Assembly (NCBI RefSeq): GCF_000247695.1
Contig: NW_004624743.1
Coordinates: 249,631 to 313,630, forward strand
Direction of reading: 5' to 3'
Source: Heterocephalus glaber
Taxonomy: Eukaryota; Chordata; Mammalia; Rodentia; Bathyergidae
DNA: 64,000 nucleotides
The notes beneath the pieces were generated by a model. That model did no database searches. It was not told where the DNA came from and was given only the letters and a program-made list of their open reading frames with translations. Position numbers and translations under genes: made by a program. Below, one piece after another: positions 28,071-40,012 of the stretch; the stretch's first letter is position 1; each line of letters starts with the position of its first letter.

Positions 28071-31000
28071 ATTTGAAGTATGGAAACCAGGAAAGAACTG
28101 ACAAGAAATTAAAAACCTATGGAAACATCAGAGAGAAAGTGCACAAAGTAGAGAAAGGAAGGAACAGTCTTCACTCTCTCCCAGATCCCTGGCTCATGGC
28201 TCAAAGGAAGCAGAGACTGAATCTACAGAGACAAATTAAAAGCTGGGAATCTCGGCTTCAGGGAGCAACACTGGGCTGGAACAGACTGGCAGATCCTGTG
28301 AGCTGCAGGGAGAGCAAAAGATTCTGCTCTTACATGAGTTTTTCAAGGGGGAAGAGCTGGTGAATGTCTCCTGCTCAAGTGCCCATCATATCTCCTGAAG
28401 AGAGTGAGATCACTCACACACCATTCTGAGGAGGGACTGATTGTTTGAACCCAGGACTAAGGGCAACCATGAGATGCCTTCAATTCAGAGCTCCCTGTGT
28501 TACTTTCCCATAGTGACTTGGTGAGAAACAGCCCCAGCAGACAGCCATGGTCAAGAAGCTCTGGTCAGGCTGAAAAGAGATACCTTGAGGGCTGTAAACT
28601 AAAAGTCACGGGCCCTACAACCATGATCAGAGGCCAGGGACAGCTGAAATTTTCCTGGATTTGAAAGTCATTGTTGTCCTTACCCTAATATGATGGACTG
28701 TTCATGACTACATCTAGAATGGATCTGATGTTTGAGTGCTTTCTTTAGCAACTTGTGGGAGCAAAGACATTTATTTCCTCAACTTGACATTTCCACAAAA
28801 TTGTAGATCCCAGAAGAAAACTACACAATCAAAATCACAGAGAAATTTCTTCAGTTTTTTGTTTTGATTTTGATTTTATGTTTTGAACTTTTTTTGGTTT
28901 GCTTTTTGTCCATTGATTTTCTATTTTTGCTGCTGTTTTGTGTTTTGTGAGTGTATGAATTATTTTAAATTTCTTTGGTTTCATTCTTTGTTTTGTTTTC
29001 TTTTTCCTTCATTTTATTCTTTCTTTTCCTGCTTTCATCTTCATGAGTTTATTAGAGATGGGGAAAATTTTCTATTTCTTTCTTCCTTGCTTATTATCAT
29101 TTTTTAAATGTTTTTCTTTTTTATTCCTTTTCTCCCGTTTCACTTTTCTCTCTTTACTAATTTGCCCTAGTTTTACTCCCTATGCAATCTTTTGTTTTTT
29201 CTTCCTCTTTTGATTTAATCTTCTGTTTCTTGTAAGTTGTTTCTCCTCTCTTTCCACAATTCTATAAACATCCTTCTACCCCCAATAGGGTCCTTTGTAC
29301 AACTTCTCTCTCTCCCTTTTCATATCATATGGTTTAAGATTTCAAATTTTTCTCCTTGCATTCCCCAATTCTCAAATCCCCTATCTTTACTAGTATAAGC
29401 ATAAAAATTTCTTAATCTTTTGCTAGTTGAATAAGCCTGAAAAATTACTTTTAAATTCTTTTCTATTATTAATAGAGATGTAGCTGTCATATTTGTACAT
29501 ATTAGATTTAACTCAACACCTAGGTTGTCTTAAATTCACACCATAATTATTAATTTCTTCTCTAGAGTTAATGGTAGTATATAATTGACTCTTACCTTTT
29601 GCTAATATTCAGTTTGTGTTGGATAAAATTACAGTACCTGATTTGTTTAATATTAACAGGATAAAACAACCATTGCTATCTCTCTGTAAGCCAACACTCA
29701 AATTACACTTATGACATTAACAATACTAGAGTACTTTCCCAGAAAGCACAGTTCTTGGACGAATTACACTGTTTTCTTGTATCCTAAATTAACCAAGGTA
29801 GTCAGATCCTGTGACTGAGGTAGAGGACAATAGTTAGTCATGCCCCAAATACCTCACTGAAAAGCAATTAAAGTGATCTCTATACTATCAACAAAATCTT
29901 TGCACTATTCAGCCACAAACCTCAGGGCAAAACAAAACAAACAAACAAAAATAAAAGAAACATGAGAAAGCAAGTCAACAAAATACCTCCCAAAGTACTC
30001 AAGTCTCTGGAAGCCAATGAAGAGTGGAGAGAGGGAAAGAACAGAATAAACCATACACCCAAATTACACAAAAGAATAACAGAGAAGGGTAATAATCAGA
30101 TGCAGGCAGTATTCAGTAAGATTGTAGAAAAACATAACTAAACAAATAATGGAAAAAATAAAAAATCCAGGAGCTTTCAGAAGACACTAATGAACAGCTA
30201 GATGAGCTATATAAAATAATACAAAACACGAATTACCAGTTTGGCAAAGAATTAAAGCCAATGAAAAGATTACAATCAGAAATTCAAAAGATTAAGTTAT
30301 ATTGAAAGTAGGGGCAGCAGCAGTGACCAGTGTGAAGAAATCTTTTCTGTACTAGAAGACAATGATTCATTCAAAGACCAACTACTAATAAATCTTTAAA
30401 GCAACAAGAAAACATGAAAAATGGATCTAATAGCTGCTAGATGATTCAAAGAAGATTAAGATTATTTGGAATAAGTGAAAATTGGAAGGCAACAGAAATG
30501 GCATAAAAAAGCTATTTACAGAAATAATGGCAGAAAACTCCCTAAATATAGAGGAAAAAATAAACATAACAAATAAGTGAGATACCACATTGTACTCTAA
30601 GCACCAGAAGCTCATCACAGGGACAAAATCTTAAAAGATCTTATAGAAATACAATAAATCACACAAAAAGATAGACCTATTAGAATCACAGCAGACTTTC
30701 TTACACAGACCTTAAAGGTCAGGAGGGCTTGGAGTGAAGTGTCTCAAGCCTGAAAGATAACAACTTTCTATGGCAATTTATGTATCATACAAAACCTTCA
30801 TTCCAAATTGGTGTAGAAATAAGGTATTTCCATAAATGTAGCACCTCAAGAAATTCATGATCACCAAATCAATACTGTAAAAAGTTCTAAAGGATATCCA
30901 AAAAGAGACCATGAAGTTAACATGTCACACAATTCAAAAAGAATGTATACATCTCCTGGGATGAGCAGTTAAGCTAAAGGGAAATAATATAAAAAATCAG

Positions 31001-31681
31001 CAACAAGAAATTAACACCATGACAGAAATATATCAGTACCCCTCCGTAATAACTCTCAATGTGAATGGTCTCAATTTCCCAATCAAAAACCACAAAATGA
31101 CAGAATGGGTCAAGAACAAAACCCTCAACAATATGCAGTATACAAGAAATACATTTAATTCTTAAATGAACTCACAATTAAAAATCAAAGAAGAGTAAAA
31201 AATATTCCATGGAATGGGAACCAGGAAAAAAAAGGAGTAGTAGGCATCTTAATTTCAAACAAAGTACATTTCATTACTTTCATTTCTTTCAAGACTAATC
31301 AGAAGAGACAAAGAAGGCCACTATATATTGGATAAGGGAACAATTTCACAAGAAGAGATAACAACTATAAACATATAAACCAAATACTGGCACCCCCAAC
31401 TTCATAAAACAATACTAATAGATATGAAAAACCAGACAAATGCCAATGCAGTTGTAATGGGGGACCTCAATACTCCATGGTCACAAGTGGACAGATCAAG
31501 CCAATGAAAGAGCAAACAAAAATTATCAGAATTTAAACTAAATTTTCAAATAAATGTACCTAATATCTACAGAGTGTCCCATACAATAGCAAAATAATAC
31601 ACGTTCTTCCAGCAGCACATGGGACTTTCTCCAAAATAAACCATATAGTAGCCCATAAAGCATACAGAAGTAAATGCACAA

Positions 31682-31734
31682 AAATCAGTATTTTCAAAAA
31701 AAAATAAAATAAAATAAAATAAATCAGTATTTTC
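31682..31734 (+). repeat. A-rich 25-bp insert flanked by 14-bp direct repeats
   Basis: aaatcagtattttc at 31682-31695 is repeated exactly at 31721-31734. Between them is only an (AAAAT)n-type tract (31696-31720). The surrounding L1 ORF2 reads through properly if one repeat and the tract are removed. This looks like an insertion of little more than a poly(A) tail. Confidence 0.8.
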
Positions 31735-33256
31735 CCATGGATATGGTGACATTATAGTGCAGTGAAAATAGAAGTCATTAGCAAAAGAAGCCAGAGAAAT
31801 GTGCAAACACATGGAAATTAAACAATATCTTCTGGAATAATCAATGAGTCATGGATGCAATTAAAGAAGAAATTAGTTCCCGCAAACAAAAATGCCAATA
31901 CAACATACAGTAGCTTGTGGAACACAATGAAAGCTGTTCTAAGATGGAAGTTTATAGCAGTGAATTCCCACACCAGAAAACGTGGAACCTCAAATAAATA
32001 ACCTAATGATGTAATACAATGTCCTAGAAAACAAGATCAATCCAACCCCAAAGATTGTACAAGATAGAAAATGAAAAGACCAGAGCAGAAATTAATGAAA
32101 TTGAGACTAAAAAAGCAAATCAATCAATCAATCAATGGAAAAGTTCGTTCTTTGAATGAAAAAACAAAGTAGACAAATTTTTAGCCAATCTTACCAAGTA
32201 AGGAAAGAAAAACACCAGATCCATGCAATTAGAAATGAAAAATCAAAATCGTATCAGATTCTTCCAAAATCCAGATCATTGACATCTATTTTGAGAAAAT
32301 GTAATAAAGCCAAATATTTAGGAGACATGGATAGATTCTCAATTTGTATGAACTAACAAAACTGAATTGAGATTATATAAAACTTCTGAATAATCCAATA
32401 TCAGTCGATGATATTTAAGAAGTAATACAAAAACTGCCAACTCAGAAAAGTCCAAGTTCTAATGGACTCACTGCCAAATTCTACAAGAACTTTAAATAAG
32501 ATCTAATACTAATGTTCCTCAAATAATTTAATGAAATCAAAATGGAACAGTTACTCCCAAAGTCATACCTGGAAGCAAGCATTACCCTGATTCCAAAATC
32601 AGAAAAGGACACAACCAAAAACCAGAAGTACATGCCAATCTCTTTATTTAACATACATGCAAAAATCCTCAATAATATACTTGCAAACAGAATGCAGGAA
32701 ATCATGAGAAAGATCATACCTCATGACCAAGTAGGATTTATTGCAGGGATGCATGAATGGTTGAACATATGCAAATCAAAAATCCTAACACAGCTGATAA
32801 ACAGAAGCAGGGACAACAATCACATGATCATCCTGATGGATGCAGAAAAAGTCCTTAGCAATACATAACATCCATTCAGGATTTTTTAAAAATGCAGAAA
32901 ATAGGAATGCAAGTTCTTTATCTCAATGTGCTAAAAGAGTTCTATACAAACTAACAGCCAACATCAAATTAAATGAAAACAAGCTGAAAGGTTTTCCTCT
33001 AAAATCAAGAACAACAAGACAAGGATGTCTGCTGTTAGACTGCTCCTGTTCAAAATAGTTCTTGAGACACTTCCAAGAGAAACTAGACAAAAGAAAGAAA
33101 AATGATGCAGATAGAAAAGGAAGGATTTAAATTATCATTACTTTCAGATGACATGATCCTCTGCATAGAAGACACCAAAAACACTACCGAAAGATTCCTA
33201 GAAGTAATTTAAAAATTCATTAGTGTAGCAGGTTACAAACTTAACACTCAAAAATC

Positions 33257-33514
33257 AAGAGTGCTTCTGAAGGGGAAGGATAATGGATAAAAATATGGAA
33301 TTGAGATGCTTTATGAACATGTACCTATTCTGCACAAGGAATTTAGATATTAGGTACTATAAACATGTACACAAAAGTAAAAGGAAGGATATCAAGGTGT
33401 GCATGGAGAAGAGAGGGAGCTGAGGGAACAGAATGAGAAGGGGAATTAAGATGTTTTATATACATGTACCCATTTTGCACAAGGATTGCAGATATTATAT
33501 ATTGCATGCAGGTA
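33257..33514 (+). mobile_element. L1 3' UTR-like insertion inside older L1 ORF2, itself duplicated
   Basis: The host L1 runs up to ...cactcaaaaatca and resumes at tagcattcctgtacaccaat (33515), as in normal ORF2. The intervening 258 bases contain two diverged copies of one unit (33303-33370 and 33448-33516: gatgtTTTATx-type start, acatgtacc-attt/ctgcacaagga, gatatta), each preceded by a purine-rich block. The same unit occurs at 45180-45240, so it is an L1 3' UTR family of this genome. Confidence 0.6.
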
Positions 33515-34690
33515 CTAGCATTCCTGTACACCAATAAAAAATTTACAACGAGTGAGATAAGGGAAGCAACGCACTTTATGTTAGCATCAAAACAAAAATA
33601 CTTAGGAATTAACCTAACCAAGGAAGCAAAAAACCTTCTATAATAAAAACTACTGCACCCTGTAAAATTGAATGGAAGAGGATGTCAGAAAGTGGGAAGG
33701 TGTGCTCTGCTCCTGGATAGGTACAGCCAATACAGCGAACTGGCCACACTCCATAAACTGCTACACAGATTTAATGCAATCCCCATAAAATTACCAATAC
33801 ACCCCTGACAAAATTAGAGAGAGAGCAGGCCCAAAATTCATATAGCTCCAGAGGGGACACAGAAGAGCAATAGCAATTTTGACCAACAAAGGCAATGCAG
33901 GGGGAATCACAACCTCAGGCTTCAAGATACACTACAAACCTGCAACAATAGAAACAGAGCAGTGTTGGTAATGATAAAAACAGAAAATAAAACAGAACAA
34001 AATTTTTTAAAAATCTCACGGTCAGTGGAATGGAATAGAGAATGCGAAAATAACTCCAAACATACTGGCTGTGCACTAAAATCAAATAAAACTGAATTGA
34101 AGATTTAAATATTAAAACATAAATGATTAATCAACTGGAAGACAAAATAAGTAAAACTCTTGAAGACATAGGCATAGGCAAAAATTTTCTCAATGGAACC
34201 CCAGCTGCATAAGCAATAATACCCAGAATGAAACTGTTTGATCATATTAAATTAAAGAAATTCTTCTGGACAGCGAAGGAGATCACTAACAGAGAGAAGA
34301 AACAACCTAGAGAATGGGAAAATTTTCACAAGCTACTCTTTAAAAAATTGAAAAAATTCAAAGAATTAAATCCCTCAAAATCCAACATTGAATTGAACAA
34401 TGGGCATCTGAAATGGACATCTCAGATGACAAAGCACAAATGCCTAATAAATACATGAAAACATCTTCAACATCCCTGGCCACTTGAAAACATAAAATTT
34501 AAAACAACAATGAGATTCCATATCACTCCCAAAACAATGTCCATCATCAAGAAATCAAGCAATAACAGATTCTGGCAAGACTATGGGGAAAAAGGAACAC
34601 TTTATTGCTGGTGGGAATACAAACTAGGACAGCTACTATAGGAATCAGTATGGAGATTCTCCAAAAGAATAAAATAAAAATTCCATTTGA

Positions 34691-34731
34691 CTCAAGGTCC
34701 TGAGTTCAGTCCTCAATACCAAAAAAAAACC
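34691..34731 (+). mobile_element. Truncated ID SINE in L1 3' region
   Basis: tcaaggtcctgagttcagtc...ctcaatacc plus an A9 tail is the 3' half of an ID element. It splits the L1 phrase ttccatttga...gacccagctattac, with a rough duplication of ccatttgac/cattctgtctgac around it. Confidence 0.7.
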
Positions 34732-34889
34732 ATTCTGTCTGACCCAGCTATTACACTTCTATGTAACTTCCTGAAAGAATTCCAATCTTCATGTCACAGT
34801 GACACATGCATACCCATGTTTTTAGCAGCACCTCATGACAACTGGTCAAGGGATAGGCCACAAAAAATTCCTGAACTTAAAATATTGCA

Positions 34890-35660
34890 AATGTAGAGTA
34901 ATCAAGTTGAAGTGTAAAGTATTTGTGTTTCTTTTCTTTCTTTGTGGTAAAAGCTAAGACATTTTTCCTCTCTTGTTTTCAGATACCATTCTTTGCCCCT
35001 TGATTGTGTGCTTGGAACATGTCTTCCAATGACCTTTCTGAGTTGAACCATTAGTGGCTTTGACTGTCTTGTATCACGGTATTTATCGTTCTCCAAGTTT
35101 CAAATATTTTCTATTACAGTTTTTGGATAATTTATGTATCTTTTTGCCTCTTTCTACTTTATCTTGAATCCCAAGAATCTGTACTTTGCTCCTTTGACAT
35201 TTCCTCATAGGTCCTGTGTGCTTTCTTTGTTTCTCTTCATTTTCTAAAAATGGGATTAAATTATTCCAGAGGATATAGCCATGTAAAATGACTTCAATGC
35301 AAGACAGAAGTCTTTCAACTAGTGTAGAAATTTGGGGCAAAAATAATACCTGGATTGCCTGATATGTTTGATACTAATACTAGTCTGGAGAAAATAACGT
35401 CCACCTTATTACTTTGAAATACCTCCCCAAGCAACTGGTTTGCTGCTCTCTTCACACTGCCACTATCCTCGGGGAGGAGAGAACATTTTAAGAGGCACAG
35501 AAATTCTCCACACTCATCCTGATGCCAGTGCTGTTAAGTGATCTGCCCTTACATGAGCAAATGCAGCTATAACAACGTGATGTAGCATTAAAAGTATCAT
35601 ACACTAGAAATGAATTTACATTTAAAATATATCTATATAATGGACAGAATATTTGGTATG
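34890..35660. other. Intergenic, no gene seen
   Basis: AT-rich sequence with pyrimidine-rich parts (34920-35250), perhaps complementary L1 or other old repeat. No conserved frame or RNA gene recognised. Confidence 0.3.
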
Positions 35661-35677
35661 GAATAAGAGTTATGCTT

Positions 35678-35747
35678 GAGGGTCAGGGCTGTCTTTCAAG
35701 TGCAAGGTTGGGAGTCGATCCCTGGTACCAAAACAACAACAACAAAA
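35678..35747 (+). mobile_element. ID-like SINE
   Basis: gagggtcagggctgtctttcaagtgcaaggttgggagtcgatccctggtacc with an (AAC)n tail is a diverged ID element. The phrase ttatgcttga occurs at both ends (35670-35679 and 35748-35757), consistent with a target duplication. Confidence 0.7.
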
Positions 35748-35759
35748 TTATGCTTGAAA

Positions 35760-38560
35760 TCACTGAGTATCAAATTTGGAAAAAATAATGTTTCTTCAAA
35801 AGTAAGGACAACAACAGAGCACGTGGTCCCTTGGCTGAGCATTCTGTGAATTCCCTGGTAGAAGTTTCTGATGTGTCACTGTATAGTAACCATGCTGATT
35901 ACTCACTGAGATGGAGAAAAAGCTCTTCCGACCCAAGGCAGAGATAACGGTGTTGTCATATCATTAGTTCAACAAGAACATCAAACCCAAGCAGCCTCAG
36001 CACATCACTGATGAGTTTTCCTGGGTTCTGTGCTACAGAAGATGGCAAGAGGAACTGAGCCTTGTCCATAAGGACACCATTGTTATACAACTACAGTGGC
36101 CTTGTTTTGGTTGTTATTATTTTTATCTCTCCATGAAAACTAGTATATTTTAGTGTGTATGCTTTAACTTTTGATTACATTTGCAGTAATGATTAATCAG
36201 TGCTGGCGTGTTGTTACACGTACATAACACACCTTAAAGCTCTTTATTTCCCTTTCACCACTCTCCCCCTCGCCCTCCTCCCTTCACCCCTTCGTTTGGT
36301 TTCCTCCTCATTTCCAAGAGAGTATTTCCTTGTTTCCTATTATTTGTCTTTTATTTTGCTTCTTATTTAAACTCTTGATTTCTCATAGAAGAGGAAAGCG
36401 GGTGCACTCTGAATGGCCTGGGCTCCCTTTAAAGTTCACCATAAAGATTCTGATAATTATCCACTTATAAGCAAAGGGATTCCTGTGTAACACATCCAGT
36501 TAAACTTATTTTTCTTTTGAAAATGATACATTTCCTTAGGCATCCTCTTTTTCTTCAATTCTGTTTATTTTCAATTTGCCTGACTTCTTTCTTCAAATTC
36601 TTTCTTCTTGATTAATTATGCATTTGAAGCTCTTCAATTTAGCTTTCATTTCCTGCATTGGTGATGGAATAACACAGGCCTTGGGACGTGGGATCCTGGG
36701 GTAGAAGCACTGCTCTGCAGTCAGGTTTTCCAAATTACAGTAATTATGGGATGTGCCCCACTGGTTACATATGCCATGGGTGTAGGAAGTGTAGGTCATT
36801 GTCCTTGAATGAAATCTCACCAATTAATATTATGTCATTTCTTCCTATGTAAAAGACCACAGGTCACAGTTAAGTATTCAAAATGGCTTTAGCAGTTGCA
36901 TTAAATGGTGTCACTAGAGTTCTTAATGTTTACAAATTCAGTGTCTCCAACAGACATGTTGTAAACATTTGGCATACCTGCTCCTACATAGTTCCTAGAT
37001 TATCCCTCAAATTTTCCCAGTTTTAAAAACCTAGCAACCAACTAATACCTCAATAAATTCCAACAACTGAGGGGCACCTCAAGGTGTATCTGGTGGGCTA
37101 GGTTCTTCTCACTGATCAACTCATTTGAGTGAAGTTTGCCCTGCAGTAGAATTGCTGACTGGGTTAATTTGGGAGAGGTCACGTAGCCCTTGAGAAACAT
37201 AAGAGTTTTGGTTGCATAATATATTTTAGCCACAATCACTATTAATTCTCCCTGAAAATTTGATAACAGTAGAGAAGAGATGGTCCTTGTACTAGTTATG
37301 CCCTAACTTGCAGAACATGTACAAGCAACTCCAGAATTTCAGTAATTCTTAGGCTTTTAACTTACAAATTGAGGGGATTTCACAAAAATTACCTAACATT
37401 ACTTATAAAATCATACTCTGTAAAATGAAAAGCATTCCTATTTAGCCTAATTCTGGTTGCTAGGTAATTGCAGAAGAATTTACTAGAATAAACTTGGTTG
37501 ATTTGGTAGATTTGCTCTAAATCTAGAACTGCGTTATCTCCAAGTTAGCAAAGTTAAGTGAAATGACCAAGATGTTGTCCCTTTGGCCATGGGCATTGGG
37601 GATCAATTAGAGAAAAGAGAAGGATGTCTCAGGCTTGATGATATGAAGTTGAATATATAAAACACACCAACTTGTCCTTCTGCTTTCCATCAGTATGAAC
37701 CTGAGGGAGTGAAGTGTGAAATGTCATACTCAGTTTTCCCTCAAACCAGATAATAGTGAAAGATTCTTCAGTTAAGACATATACATGCAATATGTCACAA
37801 GAGAAGATGAAGTTGTTTTCTGGCTTCAACGTGAAGAGGGCTATTACAGGAGTAGTGAGGAATGCATCTCACACCTTGCACCTGAGAACTTCTTTCTAGT
37901 GAGTGTGGAGGTGAAGAAAGGCTTCTTCTGTCAGCAGAAGAGTTGAATTTTGGTGCAGGGTGGGCTGACAAGTGACACAATCTTGTTGCACAGCCTACAT
38001 GGGCAGTTTTGTGTCGGAAAATTTTAGAGAACTTCCACAGACTTTCAGCAGGGAATGGTGATCTTACTTCTTCTCTCAGAATACAAACTGAATTCAGACA
38101 AGGTGAGTCCAAATGCCATTACTGACCCAAGTGGCTCTCGGTCAGCTGTAACTAAGGGGGATATTTTGGAGTTGTGGTTTTCCTACCTTAAGGAAGCCCT
38201 TTCTGCAGCATAGAGAATTAGGAGTCTCACAACAAATTGCAAATACTAAGCATGAACTTAAATTGTGCCAGGAATTAGCATGAAACTTTTAGAGACCTGC
38301 AGTGTGCTGTTCTGGAGAGTTGTTTCAGTAGTGAAGATAGTGGATCTCTCTGGGAGCCGATGATTTCTAATCTATAAATATGATTGACCTTACTGAGGAT
38401 CTTCTCTGTGCTGCCCCTTGGTGTTGTTGGGATTGGGATAGATGAAGCTCAACTATTGCTTATTGATCATGGGATCATTATCTCTAATACTTTTAAAGGT
38501 GCATATGGACTAATAGTAACTTGTGCAAATTAAACTCAGCACCCTGTACTTGCTACACTT
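35760..38560. other. Unassigned intergenic stretch
   Basis: 36140-36370 is a pyrimidine-rich tract (ccactctccccctcgccctcctccc), probably the complement of an L1 3' UTR. 36590-38110 has several short minus-strand frames (61-105 codons) that might be decayed antisense ERV sequence, but I could not match a motif to a family. No OR or other gene was recognised. Confidence 0.3.
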
Positions 38561-38569
38561 AGGTGTATT

Positions 38570-38960
38570 AGATTCTCTCAAAGGAGTGTTATCCTTTTTC
38601 CCTTCTTTTCTCATTTTTCCCTTCTTTCCTTTCCCCCACAGCTCCCCTAGTACTCCTTCCACTTTGAAACTTTTCTTGCCATGTCACAATATCTTTTATA
38701 CACTTTAGTGTTAATTTATACTTTGTTCTCACACCAGAGAAACAATGTGGTATTTACACTTGTTTTTCCTATTTATTTCACTAAAGAGTATGGTCTTGAA
38801 GTGCATCCATTTAGCTATAAACGACTCGTTTATCTTTCTTTATATTGATTACTTATCTCATCCTATAAATGTTAAAATAAACAGTAGTATATCAGAAGTT
38901 TGGAGAAATGAAACTGAAATAGAAATACATTTATTTACTGCATTTCAAAATGATTGATTG
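38570..38960 (-). mobile_element. Antisense LINE-1 3' end just upstream of the OR14 gene
   Basis: Pyrimidine-rich start (cccttctttcctttcccccacagc), then the complement of the L1 3' region (ccagagaaacaatgtggtatttacacttg, tttcactaaagagtatggtc). It resembles 12790-12960 strongly. It ends about 130 bases before the OR ATG and so sits in the 5' UTR intron or upstream region. Confidence 0.65.
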
Positions 38961-39049
38961 TATGTACTTATTCTCTCCTGAGTGCCTGATTAGAGTCCAC
39001 ATTTTAGTTCTAATGGGTGCTCCGCATTCTGCTCATAGCATCCTCTGAT

Positions 39050-39072
39050 CACTTTAACCTCTGACTCTGCAG
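39050..39072 (+). promoter_or_regulatory. Putative 3' splice site upstream of OR14 gene
   Basis: actttaacctctgactctgcag, pyrimidine-containing and ending in AG, lies 22 bases before the ATG, the same spacing as for the two OR2L genes. Confidence 0.5.
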
Positions 39073-39094
39073 AGACCACAGCAGGTGGGCAGAC

Positions 39095-40012
39095 ATGGAC
39101 AACCTCACCATCTTCACAGAATTCCTCCTCATGGGTGTCACAGGCTCCTGGGAGCTCCAAGTTCTGCAAGGTGTGCTGTTCTTAGTGATTTATCTGGGAG
39201 CACTAACAGGGAATCTTGTGACTGTCACTGTCATCATGACAGATGCACGCCTGCACTCTCCCATGTACTTTTTTATTAGCAATGTGGCCCTCCTGGACCT
39301 CGGCAGCATTTCAGTTGTTGTTCCCAGAGCCTTGGTGATGTCCATGACAGGCAATAAGATGATCTCCCTGAGGGAATGTGCCTTGCAGATTTTCCTGTTC
39401 ACAATATGTGTAGCTGTGGAATTTGCCCTCCTGGTGGTCATGTCCTATGACCGCTATGTGGCCATTTGCCACCCTCTGCACTATGGGCTCATCATCACCC
39501 CAAGTCTGTGCTCCCAGGCCACAGCTGGCTCCTGGGCCTCTGGTCTGGCCTACTCTGCTGTCCACACAGGGGCTCTGTTCAGGCTTCCCTTCACCAAGAC
39601 CAATGTGATCCACCAATATTTCTGTGATATACCTCAAATTTTGAGGATTTCATCTTCAGATGTCCAGTATTCTGAATTTGTAATCCTTGCTATAAGTATT
39701 TGCCTTCTCTCAATATGTTTTGCCTTTATGTTTGTGTCATATGTTAACATATTTTCAACTGTGCTTAATACCCATTCAGTGGAAGCCCGTAACAAAGCCA
39801 TGTCCACCTGTACCCCGCAGCTGGCCATTCTCCTTTTGTTTCTCATCTCTGGGTCAGTGGCTGCCTTAGGTCCCATTGCAAAGAAACCATCCCTTAAGAA
39901 TCTGCTGACTGCCATGTTCTACACCACGGTGCCCCCATTCGTGAACCCCATCATCTACTGTCTACGCAACAGGGAGATCAGTGCTGCTCTGCGAAGAATG
40001 TTCAGTAGATAA
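39095..40012 (+). CDS. Olfactory receptor, OR14 family (intact)
   Basis: A 305-residue single-exon class II odorant receptor. The N-terminus MDNLTxxTEFLLM, the SWELQVLQ segment (18-25), the VAALGPIAK stretch (245-253) and the PPFVNPIIY TM7 motif point to OR14 (closest in my memory to OR14I1). Landmarks: glycosylation site NLT at 3-5, LHSPMYF at 53-59, MSYDRYVAIC at 116-125, Cys95 and Cys177 (main disulfide), KAMSTCTPQL, RNREI at the C-terminus. Oddity: the two other loop cysteines usual in ORs are both missing, replaced in PFTKTN (165-170) and RISSSDV (184-190). The C-terminal tail is short (ends RRMFSR). No stops or frameshifts, so probably functional. Its broken duplicate is at 54127. Confidence 0.93.
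   Translation: MDNLTIFTEFLLMGVTGSWELQVLQGVLFLVIYLGALTGNLVTVTVIMTDARLHSPMYFFISNVALLDLGSISVVVPRALVMSMTGNKMISLRECALQIFLFTICVAVEFALLVVMSYDRYVAICHPLHYGLIITPSLCSQATAGSWASGLAYSAVHTGALFRLPFTKTNVIHQYFCDIPQILRISSSDVQYSEFVILAISICLLSICFAFMFVSYVNIFSTVLNTHSVEARNKAMSTCTPQLAILLLFLISGSVAALGPIAKKPSLKNLLTAMFYTTVPPFVNPIIYCLRNREISAALRRMFSR

Larger units (their letters stand above)
28075..34890 (+). mobile_element. Long decayed sense LINE-1 (5' region, ORF1 area, ORF2, 3' end)
   Basis: An unusually complete but dead L1. 28075-29900 looks like a 5' region, with a T-rich stretch at 28850-29350. 29950-30500 is ORF1-like. From about 31010 the ORF2 endonuclease can be followed (aactctcaatgtgaatggtctcaa...; caagaggagataaca region near 31350). 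From 32540 comes the reverse transcriptase (residues such as [20 protein letters not shown], 32590-32650), then the C-terminal region (33600-34650), ending in the 3' end near 34890. Stops and frameshifts occur throughout. Nested insertions interrupt it at 31696-31720, 33257-33514 and 34691-34731. Boundaries are approximate. Confidence 0.75.

Noticed and set aside
32542..32868. A 108-codon reverse-transcriptase-like frame
   Set aside because: It is a fragment of decayed L1 ORF2, with stops on either side; not an independent gene.
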